Source: Bradyrhizobium tropiciagri (GTDB lineage: Bacteria > Pseudomonadota > Alphaproteobacteria > Rhizobiales > Xanthobacteraceae). Taken from it: a stretch of 64,000 nucleotides of DNA. The translations under genes were made by a program, and so were the position numbers. The stretch lies in NCBI RefSeq assembly GCF_001189845.1, contig NZ_LFLZ01000025.1:1-64000 (forward strand), written 5' to 3'. The notes under the pieces are model-generated. The model worked only from the letters and a program-made list of their open reading frames with translations, made no database searches and was not told the DNA's origin. Positions 57,032 to 64,000 of the stretch are shown here, one piece after another (the first letter of the stretch is position 1; every line of letters begins with the position of its first letter).

Positions 57032-58228
57032 ATGCCCTTGCCAATTCGCTCCCGCCTGACGGGCCTTCTCGCCGTCACCGCGCTCACGGCCTCGTCGATC
57101 TCGCCATCCGTCGCTGCCGATTCCGCGATCAGAATAGGCAACACCGCGCCCTATAGCGGCCCGGCGTCCGCCTACGGCACGATCGCGCGCGCCGAAGCCG
57201 CCTACTTCCAGATGCTCAACGATCAGGGCGGCATCAACGGCCGCAAGATCGAGTTCGAGAGTCTCGACGACGCCTATTCGCCGTCGAAGACCGTCGAACA
57301 GACTCGCAAGCTGGTCGAGCAGGACGAGGTGCTGGCGATCTTCAGCGCGGTCGGCACCGCGCCGAACATCTCGGTGCAGAAATATCTGAACATCAAGCAT
57401 GTGCCCCAGTTGTTCGTGTCGTCAGGCGCGACGCGCTGGAACGATCCGAAGCAGTTTCCGTGGACGGTCGGCTTCAATCCGACCTACGAGCTCGAAGGCC
57501 GGCTCTACGCAAAATACATCCTGAAGACCAAGCCGGACGCGAAGATCGCGGTCATCACGCCGAACGAAGACGCCGGCAAGGACTATCTCAAGGGCTTCAA
57601 GAACGGACTTGGCGAGCATGTCGGCCAGATCGTCGCCGAGACCACCTACCTCACGACCGACCCGACCATCGATTCCCAGATGGTGACGATGCGCGAGTCC
57701 GGCGCGGATGTGTTCTTTGCCGAGGCGACGCCGAAATTCGCCGCGCAAGCGCTGCGCAAGGCGGCGAGCATGGGCTGGAAGCCGCTGACCATCCTGCCGA
57801 CCGTCTCCAACTCGGTCTCCGCGGTGCTGGAGCCGGCTGGGCTTGAGAACGTCATCGGTGTCGTGACCGGGCTCTATTTGAAGGACCCGACCGATCCGCG
57901 CTGGGCCGACGATCCCGCGCAGCAGGAGTTTTCGGCCTGGATGAAGAAGTACCAGCCGAATGCGAGCCGGGGCGACCTGTTCAACGTGCAGGGTTACACC
58001 GTCGCTCAGGTCATGACGGCGGTGCTGAAGAACTGCAACGGCGACTACAGCCGCGACAACATTATCAAGCAGGCGAGCAATCTGAAGGCGCTCGAATTGC
58101 CGATGCTGCTGCCGGGCATCAAGGTGCAGACCGAGCCCGACAATGTGACGCCGATCCGCCAGATCCAGATGGCAAGGTTCGACGGCAAGTCCTGGGCGCT
58201 GTTCGGCGACGTGCTGAGCGATAAGTAG
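57032..58228 (+). CDS. Branched-chain amino-acid-type ABC substrate-binding protein
   Basis: This is a periplasmic binding protein of the LivJ/LivK (peripla_BP_6) type. It starts MPLPIRSRLTGLLAVTALTA with a signal peptide cleaved near SVAA|DSAIR. The fold shows IRIGNTAPYSGPASAYGTIA, FQMLNDQGGINGRKIEFESL, DDAYSPSKTVEQTRKLVEQD and GTAPNISVQKYLN, typical of the family. Substrates of this class in rhizobia include branched-chain amino acids, aromatics and urea; the ligand here cannot be told. No permease or ATPase gene is next to it, so its transporter partner is elsewhere or this is an orphan sensor-type binding protein. Confidence 0.93.
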   Translation: MPLPIRSRLTGLLAVTALTASSISPSVAADSAIRIGNTAPYSGPASAYGTIARAEAAYFQMLNDQGGINGRKIEFESLDDAYSPSKTVEQTRKLVEQDEVLAIFSAVGTAPNISVQKYLNIKHVPQLFVSSGATRWNDPKQFPWTVGFNPTYELEGRLYAKYILKTKPDAKIAVITPNEDAGKDYLKGFKNGLGEHVGQIVAETTYLTTDPTIDSQMVTMRESGADVFFAEATPKFAAQALRKAASMGWKPLTILPTVSNSVSAVLEPAGLENVIGVVTGLYLKDPTDPRWADDPAQQEFSAWMKKYQPNASRGDLFNVQGYTVAQVMTAVLKNCNGDYSRDNIIKQASNLKALELPMLLPGIKVQTEPDNVTPIRQIQMARFDGKSWALFGDVLSDK

Positions 58229-58238
58229 TCTGCGTGCA

Positions 58239-58712
58239 TCACAAGCACGGGTTCATGACCGGCTCGCGCGGAATGGCCAAGAGCGCTCTTACGCTGGCCT
58301 GGATCTCCTCCGGAGCCATGCTGCGAAGCCGATCAAAATCGTGTCTTTGACAAAGCTGTGGCTGGCGGCTGGCGTCACCGCCGGCGGCTGCTGCACGGCG
58401 CTTGAAGGCTTCCAGAGCCTCCTTCGTTGGATGAAGTGATGAATTCTCAAGAATGAATTGGTCTATCGCGATGATGGCCTGATCAATCGCGTCGTCTGCC
58501 GGCTGTCGAGATCGCGCGCAAGCCGCTGTTTGCGCCTGAATGGACAGATAGATCGACCAGGCACAAAGAACGGCTCCCGCCCCAGTCTTGTCGACCTCAA
58601 ACTGTCGAGGCCCCAGAGTCATGCGGTCCTGCGCAAGGGCAAAAGAACCTATCGCTGCTGTGGCGATTGCTGCTCCGATCAGCGTAAGCCGACCAACAAA
58701 GCGGGTAATCAT
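58239..58712 (-). CDS. Exported protein of unknown function
   Basis: The 157-residue product starts MITRFVGRLTLIGAAIATAA, a signal peptide cut near FALAQ|DR. The mature part is mostly helical (DDAIDQAIIAIDQFILENSS, KEALEAFKRRAAAAGG) with three Cys residues (LCAW, AACARS, QLCQRH). No family is recognised. It lies between the convergent binding-protein gene and korB, whose stop is 6 bases upstream of its start on the same strand, so it may be the last gene of the kor operon. Confidence 0.65.
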   Translation of the reverse strand: MITRFVGRLTLIGAAIATAAIGSFALAQDRMTLGPRQFEVDKTGAGAVLCAWSIYLSIQAQTAACARSRQPADDAIDQAIIAIDQFILENSSLHPTKEALEAFKRRAAAAGGDASRQPQLCQRHDFDRLRSMAPEEIQASVRALLAIPREPVMNPCL

Positions 58713-58717
58713 GTCAC

Positions 58718-59773
58718 TCAGCGTAGGCTGGCGTTGATCTTGTCCAGCACGGCCGAACCAGGGCACAGCGCCTGCTCGTCCATGGTGTTGAGCGGCGTCT
58801 CGACGGTGTCGAGATGGGTATGCAAATCCTCGGCGTCCGGATCGACATAGAGCAGACCGGTAACGATCTGGCCCTTGGCCGCATGCTTTTGCAGGAAGGT
58901 CATCGCGCCCAGCCGATCGTGCGGATCGTAGTCGGCGTCGAGCTTGCGCAGCGCGAGCCTGGAACCGTCATGCTGCTCGACCACCTGCACGGTGCCGGGC
59001 GCATAATCGACGCTGATCGGCTCGCGGCCGACCAGCACGTCGAGCCGGTTCACCGCGTCGTTGTGTTCGCGGACATAGTCGAAGCTCTTGGTCGAGCCGG
59101 CGTGGTTGTTGAAGGCGATGCAGGGGCTGATCACGTCGATGAAGGACGCGCCCTTGTGGCGGATCGCCGCGGCGATCAAGGGAACCAATTGCGTCTTGTC
59201 GCCGGAGAAAGAGCGCGCCACGAAGGTGGCCCCGAGCTGCAGCGCGATCGCGACCAGGTCGATCGCGTTGTCGGTGTTGGTGACGCCCTTCTTGGACTTC
59301 GAGCCGCGATCGGCGGTCGCCGAGAACTGGCCCTTGGTCAGGCCGTACACGCCGTTGTTCTCGACGATGTAGGTCATGTTGACGGCGCGCCGGATCGAAT
59401 GCGCGAACTGGCCGAAGCCGATCGAGGCGGAATCGCCGTCGCCGGAGACGCCGAGATAGATCAGGTCGCGGTTGGCGAGGTTGGCGCCGGTCAGCACCGA
59501 CGGCATGCGGCCGTGCACCGAGTTGAAGCCGTGCGAATTGCCGAGGAAATAGTCCGGCGTCTTCGACGAGCAGCCGATGCCGGAAATCTTCGCCACCCGG
59601 TGCGGCTCGATCGAGAGCTCGTAGCAGGCCTCGATGATCGAGGCGGTGATCGAATCGTGGCCGCAGCCGGCGCACAGCGTCGAGATCTTCCCTTCGTAGT
59701 CGCGATGGGTATAGCCCAGCTCGTTCTTCTTCAGGCCGGGATGATGAAACTTCGGCTTTGCAATGTAGGTCAT
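58718..59773 (-). CDS. korB: 2-oxoacid:ferredoxin oxidoreductase, beta subunit
   Basis: The beta subunit binds thiamine diphosphate and decarboxylates 2-oxoacids such as 2-oxoglutarate, passing electrons to ferredoxin. The 351-residue protein has LCAGCGHDSITASIIEACYE, ISGIGCSSKTPDYFLGNSHG, the thiamine-binding GVSGDGDSASIGFGQFAHSI and NNGVYGLTKGQ. No extra ferredoxin domain is fused. It overlaps the korA stop by 4 bases. The 2-oxoglutarate specificity is inferred from the gene pair and its resemblance to KorAB systems, not proven. Confidence 0.92.
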   Translation of the reverse strand: MTYIAKPKFHHPGLKKNELGYTHRDYEGKISTLCAGCGHDSITASIIEACYELSIEPHRVAKISGIGCSSKTPDYFLGNSHGFNSVHGRMPSVLTGANLANRDLIYLGVSGDGDSASIGFGQFAHSIRRAVNMTYIVENNGVYGLTKGQFSATADRGSKSKKGVTNTDNAIDLVAIALQLGATFVARSFSGDKTQLVPLIAAAIRHKGASFIDVISPCIAFNNHAGSTKSFDYVREHNDAVNRLDVLVGREPISVDYAPGTVQVVEQHDGSRLALRKLDADYDPHDRLGAMTFLQKHAAKGQIVTGLLYVDPDAEDLHTHLDTVETPLNTMDEQALCPGSAVLDKINASLR

Positions 59774-61617
59774 GTCACGGCCTTGCGGAGAGGGGTCACC
59801 TTGAGGTGGTCCTGGTGGTCGCCGATCGCGTTGGCGATGAAGCGCGCGGTGATCGGCGTGCCGTCATAGTGCAGGATCGGCACCAGCCTGACGGGGTCGA
59901 TGCCGTTCTCGTTGACGATCAGCTGACGCAGCTGCGCGTCGCGGTTCTGCTCGACCACGTAGACGAAGTCGTGATCGGCGATGAAGCTCGCGACGCTGGA
60001 GTGGAACGGGAAGGCGCGGATGCGCATGCGGTCGAGCTGATGGCCGCGCGCCTCCAAAATCCCGATCGCCTCGTCCATCGCAGGCGAGGTCGAGCCGAAA
60101 TACAGCACGCCGTATTTGGTCGGCTTCGCCGCATTGGCCTGCAGCGGCCGCGGCACCATGTCCTGCGCGGTCTCGAACTTGCGCACCAGGCGCTGCATGT
60201 TGTCGGCGTAGACGGCGCCTTCCTCGGAATAGCGTGCGTAGCGGTCGCGCGAGGTGCCGCGGGTGAAGTAGGAGCCCTTGGTCGGATGGGTGCCGGGATA
60301 GGTGCGATAGGGGATGCCGTCGCCGTCGACGTCGAGATAGCGGCCGAAGTCGCGGCCTTCCTCGAGCATCTCCGCCGTCATCACCTTGCCGCGGTCGTAT
60401 TGCTTGGCGTCGTCCCATTTCAGCGGGCGGCACAGCCGGTGGTTCATGCCGATGTCGAGATCGAGCATCAGGAAGATCGTGGTCTGCAGCCGCTCGGCGA
60501 GGTCGAAGGAGGCGGCGGCGAATTCGAAAGCTTCCGCCGGATCTTCCGGAAACAGCAGCACGTGCTTGGTGTCGCCGTGCGAGGCATAGGCGCAGGCGAT
60601 CACGTCGCATTGCTGGGTGCGGGTCGGCATGCCGGTCGAGGGGCCGGCGCGCTGGATGTTCATGATCACGGCCGGGATCTCGGCGAAATAGGACAGGCCG
60701 ATGAACTCGGTCATCAGCGAGATGCCCGGGCCCGAGGTCGCCGTGAAGGCCCGCGCACCGTTCCAGGAGGCGCCGATCACGATGCCGATCGAGGCGAGCT
60801 CGTCCTCGCCCTGCACGATGGCGTATTTCGCCTTGCCGGTCTCGGGATCGTGGCGGTACTTCTTGCAATGGCTGGTGAAGGCTTCCGCCACCGACGATGA
60901 CGGCGTGATCGGATACCAGGCGCACACGGTGGCGCCGCCATAGACGGCACCGAGCGCGGCCGCGCTGTTGCCTTCCATGAAGATGCGGTCGCCGACCTTG
61001 TCGGACTTCTTCACCCGCAGCCCGAGCGGGCATTTCAGGTTCTGCAGCGCCCAGTCGCGGCCGAGATGCAGTGCATGGACGTTGGAGGAGAGCAGCTTCT
61101 CCTTGCCCTTGTACTGCTCGCCGATCAGCTGTTCGACCACCTTGGGATCGAGATCGAGCAGGGCACAGAGTGCGCCGAGATAGATGATGTTCTTGAACAG
61201 CTGGCGCTGCCTGGGATCGGTGTAGGTCGAGTTGGTGATCGCGGTCAGCGGCACGCCGATGACCGTGATGTCCTCGCGGAATTTCGACGACGGCATCGGC
61301 TTGGTCGAATCGTAGAACAGATAGCCGCCGGGCTCGATCGAGGCGACGTCCTTGTCCCAGGTCTGCGGGTTCATCGCCACCATCATGTCGACGCCGCCGC
61401 GGGCGCCGAGATGGCCGTCCTCGGTGACGCGCACCTCGTACCAGGTCGGCAGGCCCTGGATGTTGGAGGGGAAGATGTTGCGCGGCGAGACCGGCACGCC
61501 GTGACGCAGGATCGAACGCGCGAACAGTTCGTTCGCGGAAGCCGAGCCCGAACCGTTGACGTTGGCGAAGCGGACGACGAAGTCGTTTACGCTGCTGATC
61601 GGGCTTTGGACTGACAT
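59770..61617 (-). CDS. korA: 2-oxoacid:ferredoxin oxidoreductase, alpha subunit (gamma-alpha fusion)
   Basis: This 615-residue protein fuses the gamma domain (about 1-190: VVRFANVNGSGSASANELFA, HLGARGGVDMMVAMNPQTWD) to the alpha domain (about 210-610: FMEGNSAAALGAVYGGATVC, AWYPITPSSSVAEAF, TATSGPGISLMTEFIGLSYF). This layout is that of KorA from aerobic bacteria with a fused gamma subunit. It begins at ATG 61617 (MSVQSPISSVNDF). A longer frame to 61701 overlaps the preceding gene more and is less likely. It overlaps the upstream FAD/Fe-S gene by 31 bases. Confidence 0.93.
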   Translation of the reverse strand: MSVQSPISSVNDFVVRFANVNGSGSASANELFARSILRHGVPVSPRNIFPSNIQGLPTWYEVRVTEDGHLGARGGVDMMVAMNPQTWDKDVASIEPGGYLFYDSTKPMPSSKFREDITVIGVPLTAITNSTYTDPRQRQLFKNIIYLGALCALLDLDPKVVEQLIGEQYKGKEKLLSSNVHALHLGRDWALQNLKCPLGLRVKKSDKVGDRIFMEGNSAAALGAVYGGATVCAWYPITPSSSVAEAFTSHCKKYRHDPETGKAKYAIVQGEDELASIGIVIGASWNGARAFTATSGPGISLMTEFIGLSYFAEIPAVIMNIQRAGPSTGMPTRTQQCDVIACAYASHGDTKHVLLFPEDPAEAFEFAAASFDLAERLQTTIFLMLDLDIGMNHRLCRPLKWDDAKQYDRGKVMTAEMLEEGRDFGRYLDVDGDGIPYRTYPGTHPTKGSYFTRGTSRDRYARYSEEGAVYADNMQRLVRKFETAQDMVPRPLQANAAKPTKYGVLYFGSTSPAMDEAIGILEARGHQLDRMRIRAFPFHSSVASFIADHDFVYVVEQNRDAQLRQLIVNENGIDPVRLVPILHYDGTPITARFIANAIGDHQDHLKVTPLRKAVT

Positions 61618-63386
61618 GTTGATCCCGCTTGAACCATATCGATGAGGTACTTCTGCATGTCCCAGGCGCCGGTCGGGCAGCGCTCGGCACACAGTCCGCA
61701 ATGCAGGCAGACGTCTTCGTCCTTCACCATGACGCGGCCGGTCTTCAGGTCGCCGGAGACGTAGAGCGCCTGGTCGTGATGTGGCGAGGGGGCTTTCAGC
61801 CGCTGCCGCAAATCGTCCTCCTCACCGTTCTCGGTGAAGCTGATGCAGTCCATCGGACAGATGTCGACGCAGGCGTCGCATTCGATGCAGAGCGGCGCGG
61901 AAAACACCGTCTGCACGTCGCAGTTCAGGCAGCGCTGCGCCTCGCCGAGCGCGAGCTTGAGGTCGTAGCCGAGCTCGACTTCGGCGCGGATGTCCTTCAG
62001 CGCGACCACCTTGTCGCGATGCGGCACCTTGAAGCGCTTGTCGGCGGAGATGTCGTTGTCGTAGCTCCACTCGTGGATGCCCATCTTCTGCGAGGAGACG
62101 TGCACCTCGGGCAGCGGGCGCTCATTGATGTCCTCGCCGGACAGCATCTTGTGAATCGAAAGCGCGGCGTCATGGCCGTGCGCCACCGCCCAGATGATGT
62201 TCTTCGGCCCGAACGCCGCATCGCCGCCGAAGAACACCTTCGGATTGGTCGAGACGAACGTCTTGGGGTCGACCTTCGGCATGTGCCACTTGTCGAATTC
62301 GATGCCGCAATCGGCTTCGATCCAGGGGAACGCATTCTCCTGGCCGACCGCAACGAGCACATCGTCGCAGGGGATCGTCTCATCCGGCTCGCCCGAGGGC
62401 ACCAGATTGCGCCGGCCCTTGTCGTCGTATTCGGCCCGCACCTTCTGAAAGGTGACGCCGATCAGCTTGCCGGCCACATGCTTGAACGCCACCGGCACCA
62501 TGTAGTTGAGGATCGGGATATCCTCGTGGATGGCGTCTTCCTTCTCCCACGGCGAGGCCTTCATTTCCTCGAAGCCGGAGCGGACCACCACCTTGACGCT
62601 CTCGCCGCCGAGGCGGCGCGCGGTGCGGCAGCAATCCATCGCGGTGTTGCCGCCGCCGAGCACGATGACGCGGCGGCCGATCTTGTCGACATGGCCGAAC
62701 GAGACGTTGGCGAGCCATTCGATGCCGATATGGATGTTGGCGCCGGCTTCCTTGCGGCCGGGGATGTCGAGCTCGCGGCCGCGCGGCGCGCCGCTTCCGA
62801 CGAAGATCGCGTCGTAGTTCTCGGAGAGCAGTTGCTTCAGGCTGTCGACGCGCTGGCCGCCCTTGAACTCGACACCGAGGTCGAGGATGTAGTCGGTCTC
62901 CTCGTCGATCACGCTGTCGGGGAGGCGGAATTTCGGAATCTGGCTGCGCATCATGCCGCCGGCCTTGGGATCGCCGTCGAACACGGTGCAGTGATAGCCG
63001 AGCGGCGCGAGATCGCGCGCCACCGAGAGCGAGGCGGGGCCGCCGCCGACCAGCGCGATGCGCTTGCCGTTCTTCGGGCCCGGCTTCGGCAGCCGATGCT
63101 TGATGTCGTCTTTGAAGTCGGCGGCGACGCGCTTCAGGCGGCAGATCGCAACCGGATTGTCCTCGACCCGGCCGCGGCGGCATGCCGGCTCGCACGGACG
63201 GTCACAGGTGCGCCCGAGAATCCCGGGGAACACGTTGGACTTCCAATTGATCATGTAGGCGTCGCTGTAACGCCCCTCAGCAATCAACCGGATGTACTCG
63301 GGAACGGGGGTGTGTGCGGGGCAGGCCCATTGGCAATCGACTACTTTATGAAAGTAATCCGGCGCCGAGATATCAGTCGGTTTCAT
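61587..63386 (-). CDS. FAD/NAD(P)-binding iron-sulfur oxidoreductase (GltD-like)
   Basis: The 599-residue protein is a glutamate-synthase-small-subunit-like flavoprotein with extra Fe-S clusters. The N-terminus has a cluster domain (VDCQWACPAHTPVPEYIRLI, RTCDRPCEPACRRGRVED), then two dinucleotide folds (RIALVGGGPASLSVARDLAP and RRVIVLGGGNTAMDCCRTAR). Near the C-terminus are two 4Fe-4S ferredoxin motifs: CIECDACVDICPMDCISF and CLHCGLCAERCPTGAWDM. Such proteins can pass electrons between NAD(P)H and ferredoxin. The gene leads the operon and its end overlaps korA by 31 bases, so it is probably the electron partner of KorAB. Confidence 0.92.
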   Translation of the reverse strand: MKPTDISAPDYFHKVVDCQWACPAHTPVPEYIRLIAEGRYSDAYMINWKSNVFPGILGRTCDRPCEPACRRGRVEDNPVAICRLKRVAADFKDDIKHRLPKPGPKNGKRIALVGGGPASLSVARDLAPLGYHCTVFDGDPKAGGMMRSQIPKFRLPDSVIDEETDYILDLGVEFKGGQRVDSLKQLLSENYDAIFVGSGAPRGRELDIPGRKEAGANIHIGIEWLANVSFGHVDKIGRRVIVLGGGNTAMDCCRTARRLGGESVKVVVRSGFEEMKASPWEKEDAIHEDIPILNYMVPVAFKHVAGKLIGVTFQKVRAEYDDKGRRNLVPSGEPDETIPCDDVLVAVGQENAFPWIEADCGIEFDKWHMPKVDPKTFVSTNPKVFFGGDAAFGPKNIIWAVAHGHDAALSIHKMLSGEDINERPLPEVHVSSQKMGIHEWSYDNDISADKRFKVPHRDKVVALKDIRAEVELGYDLKLALGEAQRCLNCDVQTVFSAPLCIECDACVDICPMDCISFTENGEEDDLRQRLKAPSPHHDQALYVSGDLKTGRVMVKDEDVCLHCGLCAERCPTGAWDMQKYLIDMVQAGSTCQSKARSAA

Positions 63387-63668
63387 TCCTACCTTTGACC
63401 CGCGCGAAAAATGCCTGACCGCGCGGCCTTATCGTTGACGACGAACGCTCACGTGGCGTTGTTCTGGTTTTTGAATTGGATCATAGGCTTATCTTATTAG
63501 AGCCGTTCCAGAGAAGGCAAAGGCTAAATTGTCTGATCATCCGCTTTCGCGCGGCTGATGCGCGTGTAGCGTTAATCTCAATTGCGTTATGCGGCGGTGC
63601 AGCATGCGCGCACCGCCGCATCGTGTTTGTTTGAGTGTGAATCTCCACACAAGCGCTGCGCGTTTGCT
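63387..63668. other. Intergenic region with hairpin
   Basis: No gene is supported; a minus-strand frame at 63481-63705 lacks family features and overlaps the next gene. It holds a hairpin at 63589-63621 and a short relative of the repeat hairpin seen at 12980-13015 (catccgctttcgcgcgg, near 63539). Promoter of the FAD/Fe-S-kor operon should lie near the left end. Confidence 0.5.
63589..63621 (-). terminator. Hairpin downstream of the partial gene, possible terminator
   Basis: The stem atgcggcggtgc pairs perfectly with gcaccgccgcat around a 9-base loop (agcatgcgc). It lies about 48 bases beyond the stop of the leftward partial gene. There is no U-run on that strand, so intrinsic termination is uncertain. 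Confidence 0.4.
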
Positions 63669-64000
63669 TCAGCCGCGCGGCAGATCGCTCTTCGCGATAT
63701 CCCACAACAGTCTGTAGACGCCGCTGGTGACCACCAGCGGCTTCAAAGCTGCGTTGCCGGTGATGGCTGCCGCGGCGGCAGGGACCACGCTGACATCGGT
63801 GGCGTCGATCAGCACGAACCAGTCGCCGGCGCCGGGATCGGCTTTATCGGCGTCCGGCGTCAGCGGCTTCGACAGCACGGGATCGTTCTCCAGGAGATGC
63901 ATCGAGATGATGCCGTCGCGCGCGGCTGGATCGAGTTGCTCCCGCAATGCAGCGCGGAGCTTGTCCGCCCCGTCGGCCGGCGGGCGGAGCCGGATGATGC
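63669..64000 (-). CDS. Partial gene at the right edge, unknown function
   Basis: The frame is open from the stop at 63669 through the window edge at 64000, so the true start lies outside. The visible C-terminal part (about 110 residues) contains LDPAARDGIISMHLLENDPV, GAGDWFVLIDATDVSVVPAA and SGVYRLLWDIAKSDLPRG. I recognise no family. The absence of a stop across the edge and the steady composition support a real gene. Confidence 0.6.
   Translation of the reverse strand, partial: IIRLRPPADGADKLRAALREQLDPAARDGIISMHLLENDPVLSKPLTPDADKADPGAGDWFVLIDATDVSVVPAAAAAITGNAALKPLVVTSGVYRLLWDIAKSDLPRG

Noticed and set aside
61629..63398. 589-residue plus-strand frame opposite the FAD/Fe-S gene
   Set aside because: Antisense shadow; the minus-strand gene carries cluster and dinucleotide motifs that the plus frame lacks.
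63481..63705. 74-residue minus-strand frame
   Set aside because: Overlaps the partial gene at the edge in another frame and crosses the hairpin at 63589-63621, with no family match.

Overview
The window looks like chromosomal DNA of a high-GC alphaproteobacterium of the Bradyrhizobium/Rhodopseudomonas type. The clues are a fused transaldolase/glucose-6-phosphate isomerase, dispersed palindromes that begin cgtcattgcgag and agcatgatccgg, a divergent Ku/LigD pair, and strongly GC-biased codon use. This placement is inferred from gene content and repeats; no 16S or tRNA gene is present.

Layout. 0.46-8.8 kb: potassium transport operon (two extra tiny membrane ORFs, kdpF, kdpA, kdpB, kdpC, kdpD, kdpE). 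8.8-13.7 kb: a Lys-rich small protein, the divergent NHEJ genes ku and ligD, a DUF3309-type membrane peptide and a PHA-granule-type protein. 13.7-31.7 kb: a large alpha-glucan/trehalose block. Leftward it reads glgE, treS-maltokinase fusion, glgB, glgX, treZ, treY, nearly all overlapping or abutting. Rightward from the same divergent promoter region come malQ and a GH15 glucosidase. 31.7-42.3 kb: a patchier accessory region with more AT-rich stretches and short dispersed repeats. It holds a DedA protein, a nucleotidyltransferase/metallophosphoesterase pair, an NTF2-like protein, a PAS-HWE histidine kinase, a His-rich metal-binding protein, a class III cyclase with TPRs and an RTX-type secreted protein. 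42.5-50.0 kb: an oxidative pentose-phosphate operon (tal-pgi, gnd, zwf, pgl, gntK, HAD phosphatase). 50.2-51.4 kb: two exported small proteins. 51.8-56.8 kb: prkA, yeaH-like (DUF444) and spoVR. 57.0-63.4 kb: a branched-chain-amino-acid-type binding protein, a small exported protein, and a 2-oxoacid:ferredoxin oxidoreductase operon with an FAD/Fe-S partner. A partial gene runs off the right edge.

How the genes work together. The glucan block encodes a closed loop. TreS isomerises trehalose to maltose, maltokinase makes maltose 1-phosphate, GlgE polymerises it and GlgB branches it. GlgX, MalQ and the GH15 enzyme take glucan apart, and TreY/TreZ turn it back into trehalose. Glucose phosphates can then enter the pentose-phosphate operon at 42.5-50 kb.

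The most important caution: ten conserved genes (kdpC, ligD, treY, glgB, the GH15 gene, the HWE kinase, gnd, tal-pgi, prkA, yeaH) are each broken by one single-base indel. Nine look like loss of one base, mostly from a short G or C run, and both sides still match the family. This pattern fits uncorrected sequencing indels better than real gene decay. These genes are entered as frameshifted, but the organism may well have intact copies. No transposase, integrase, CRISPR array, tRNA or rRNA was recognised.
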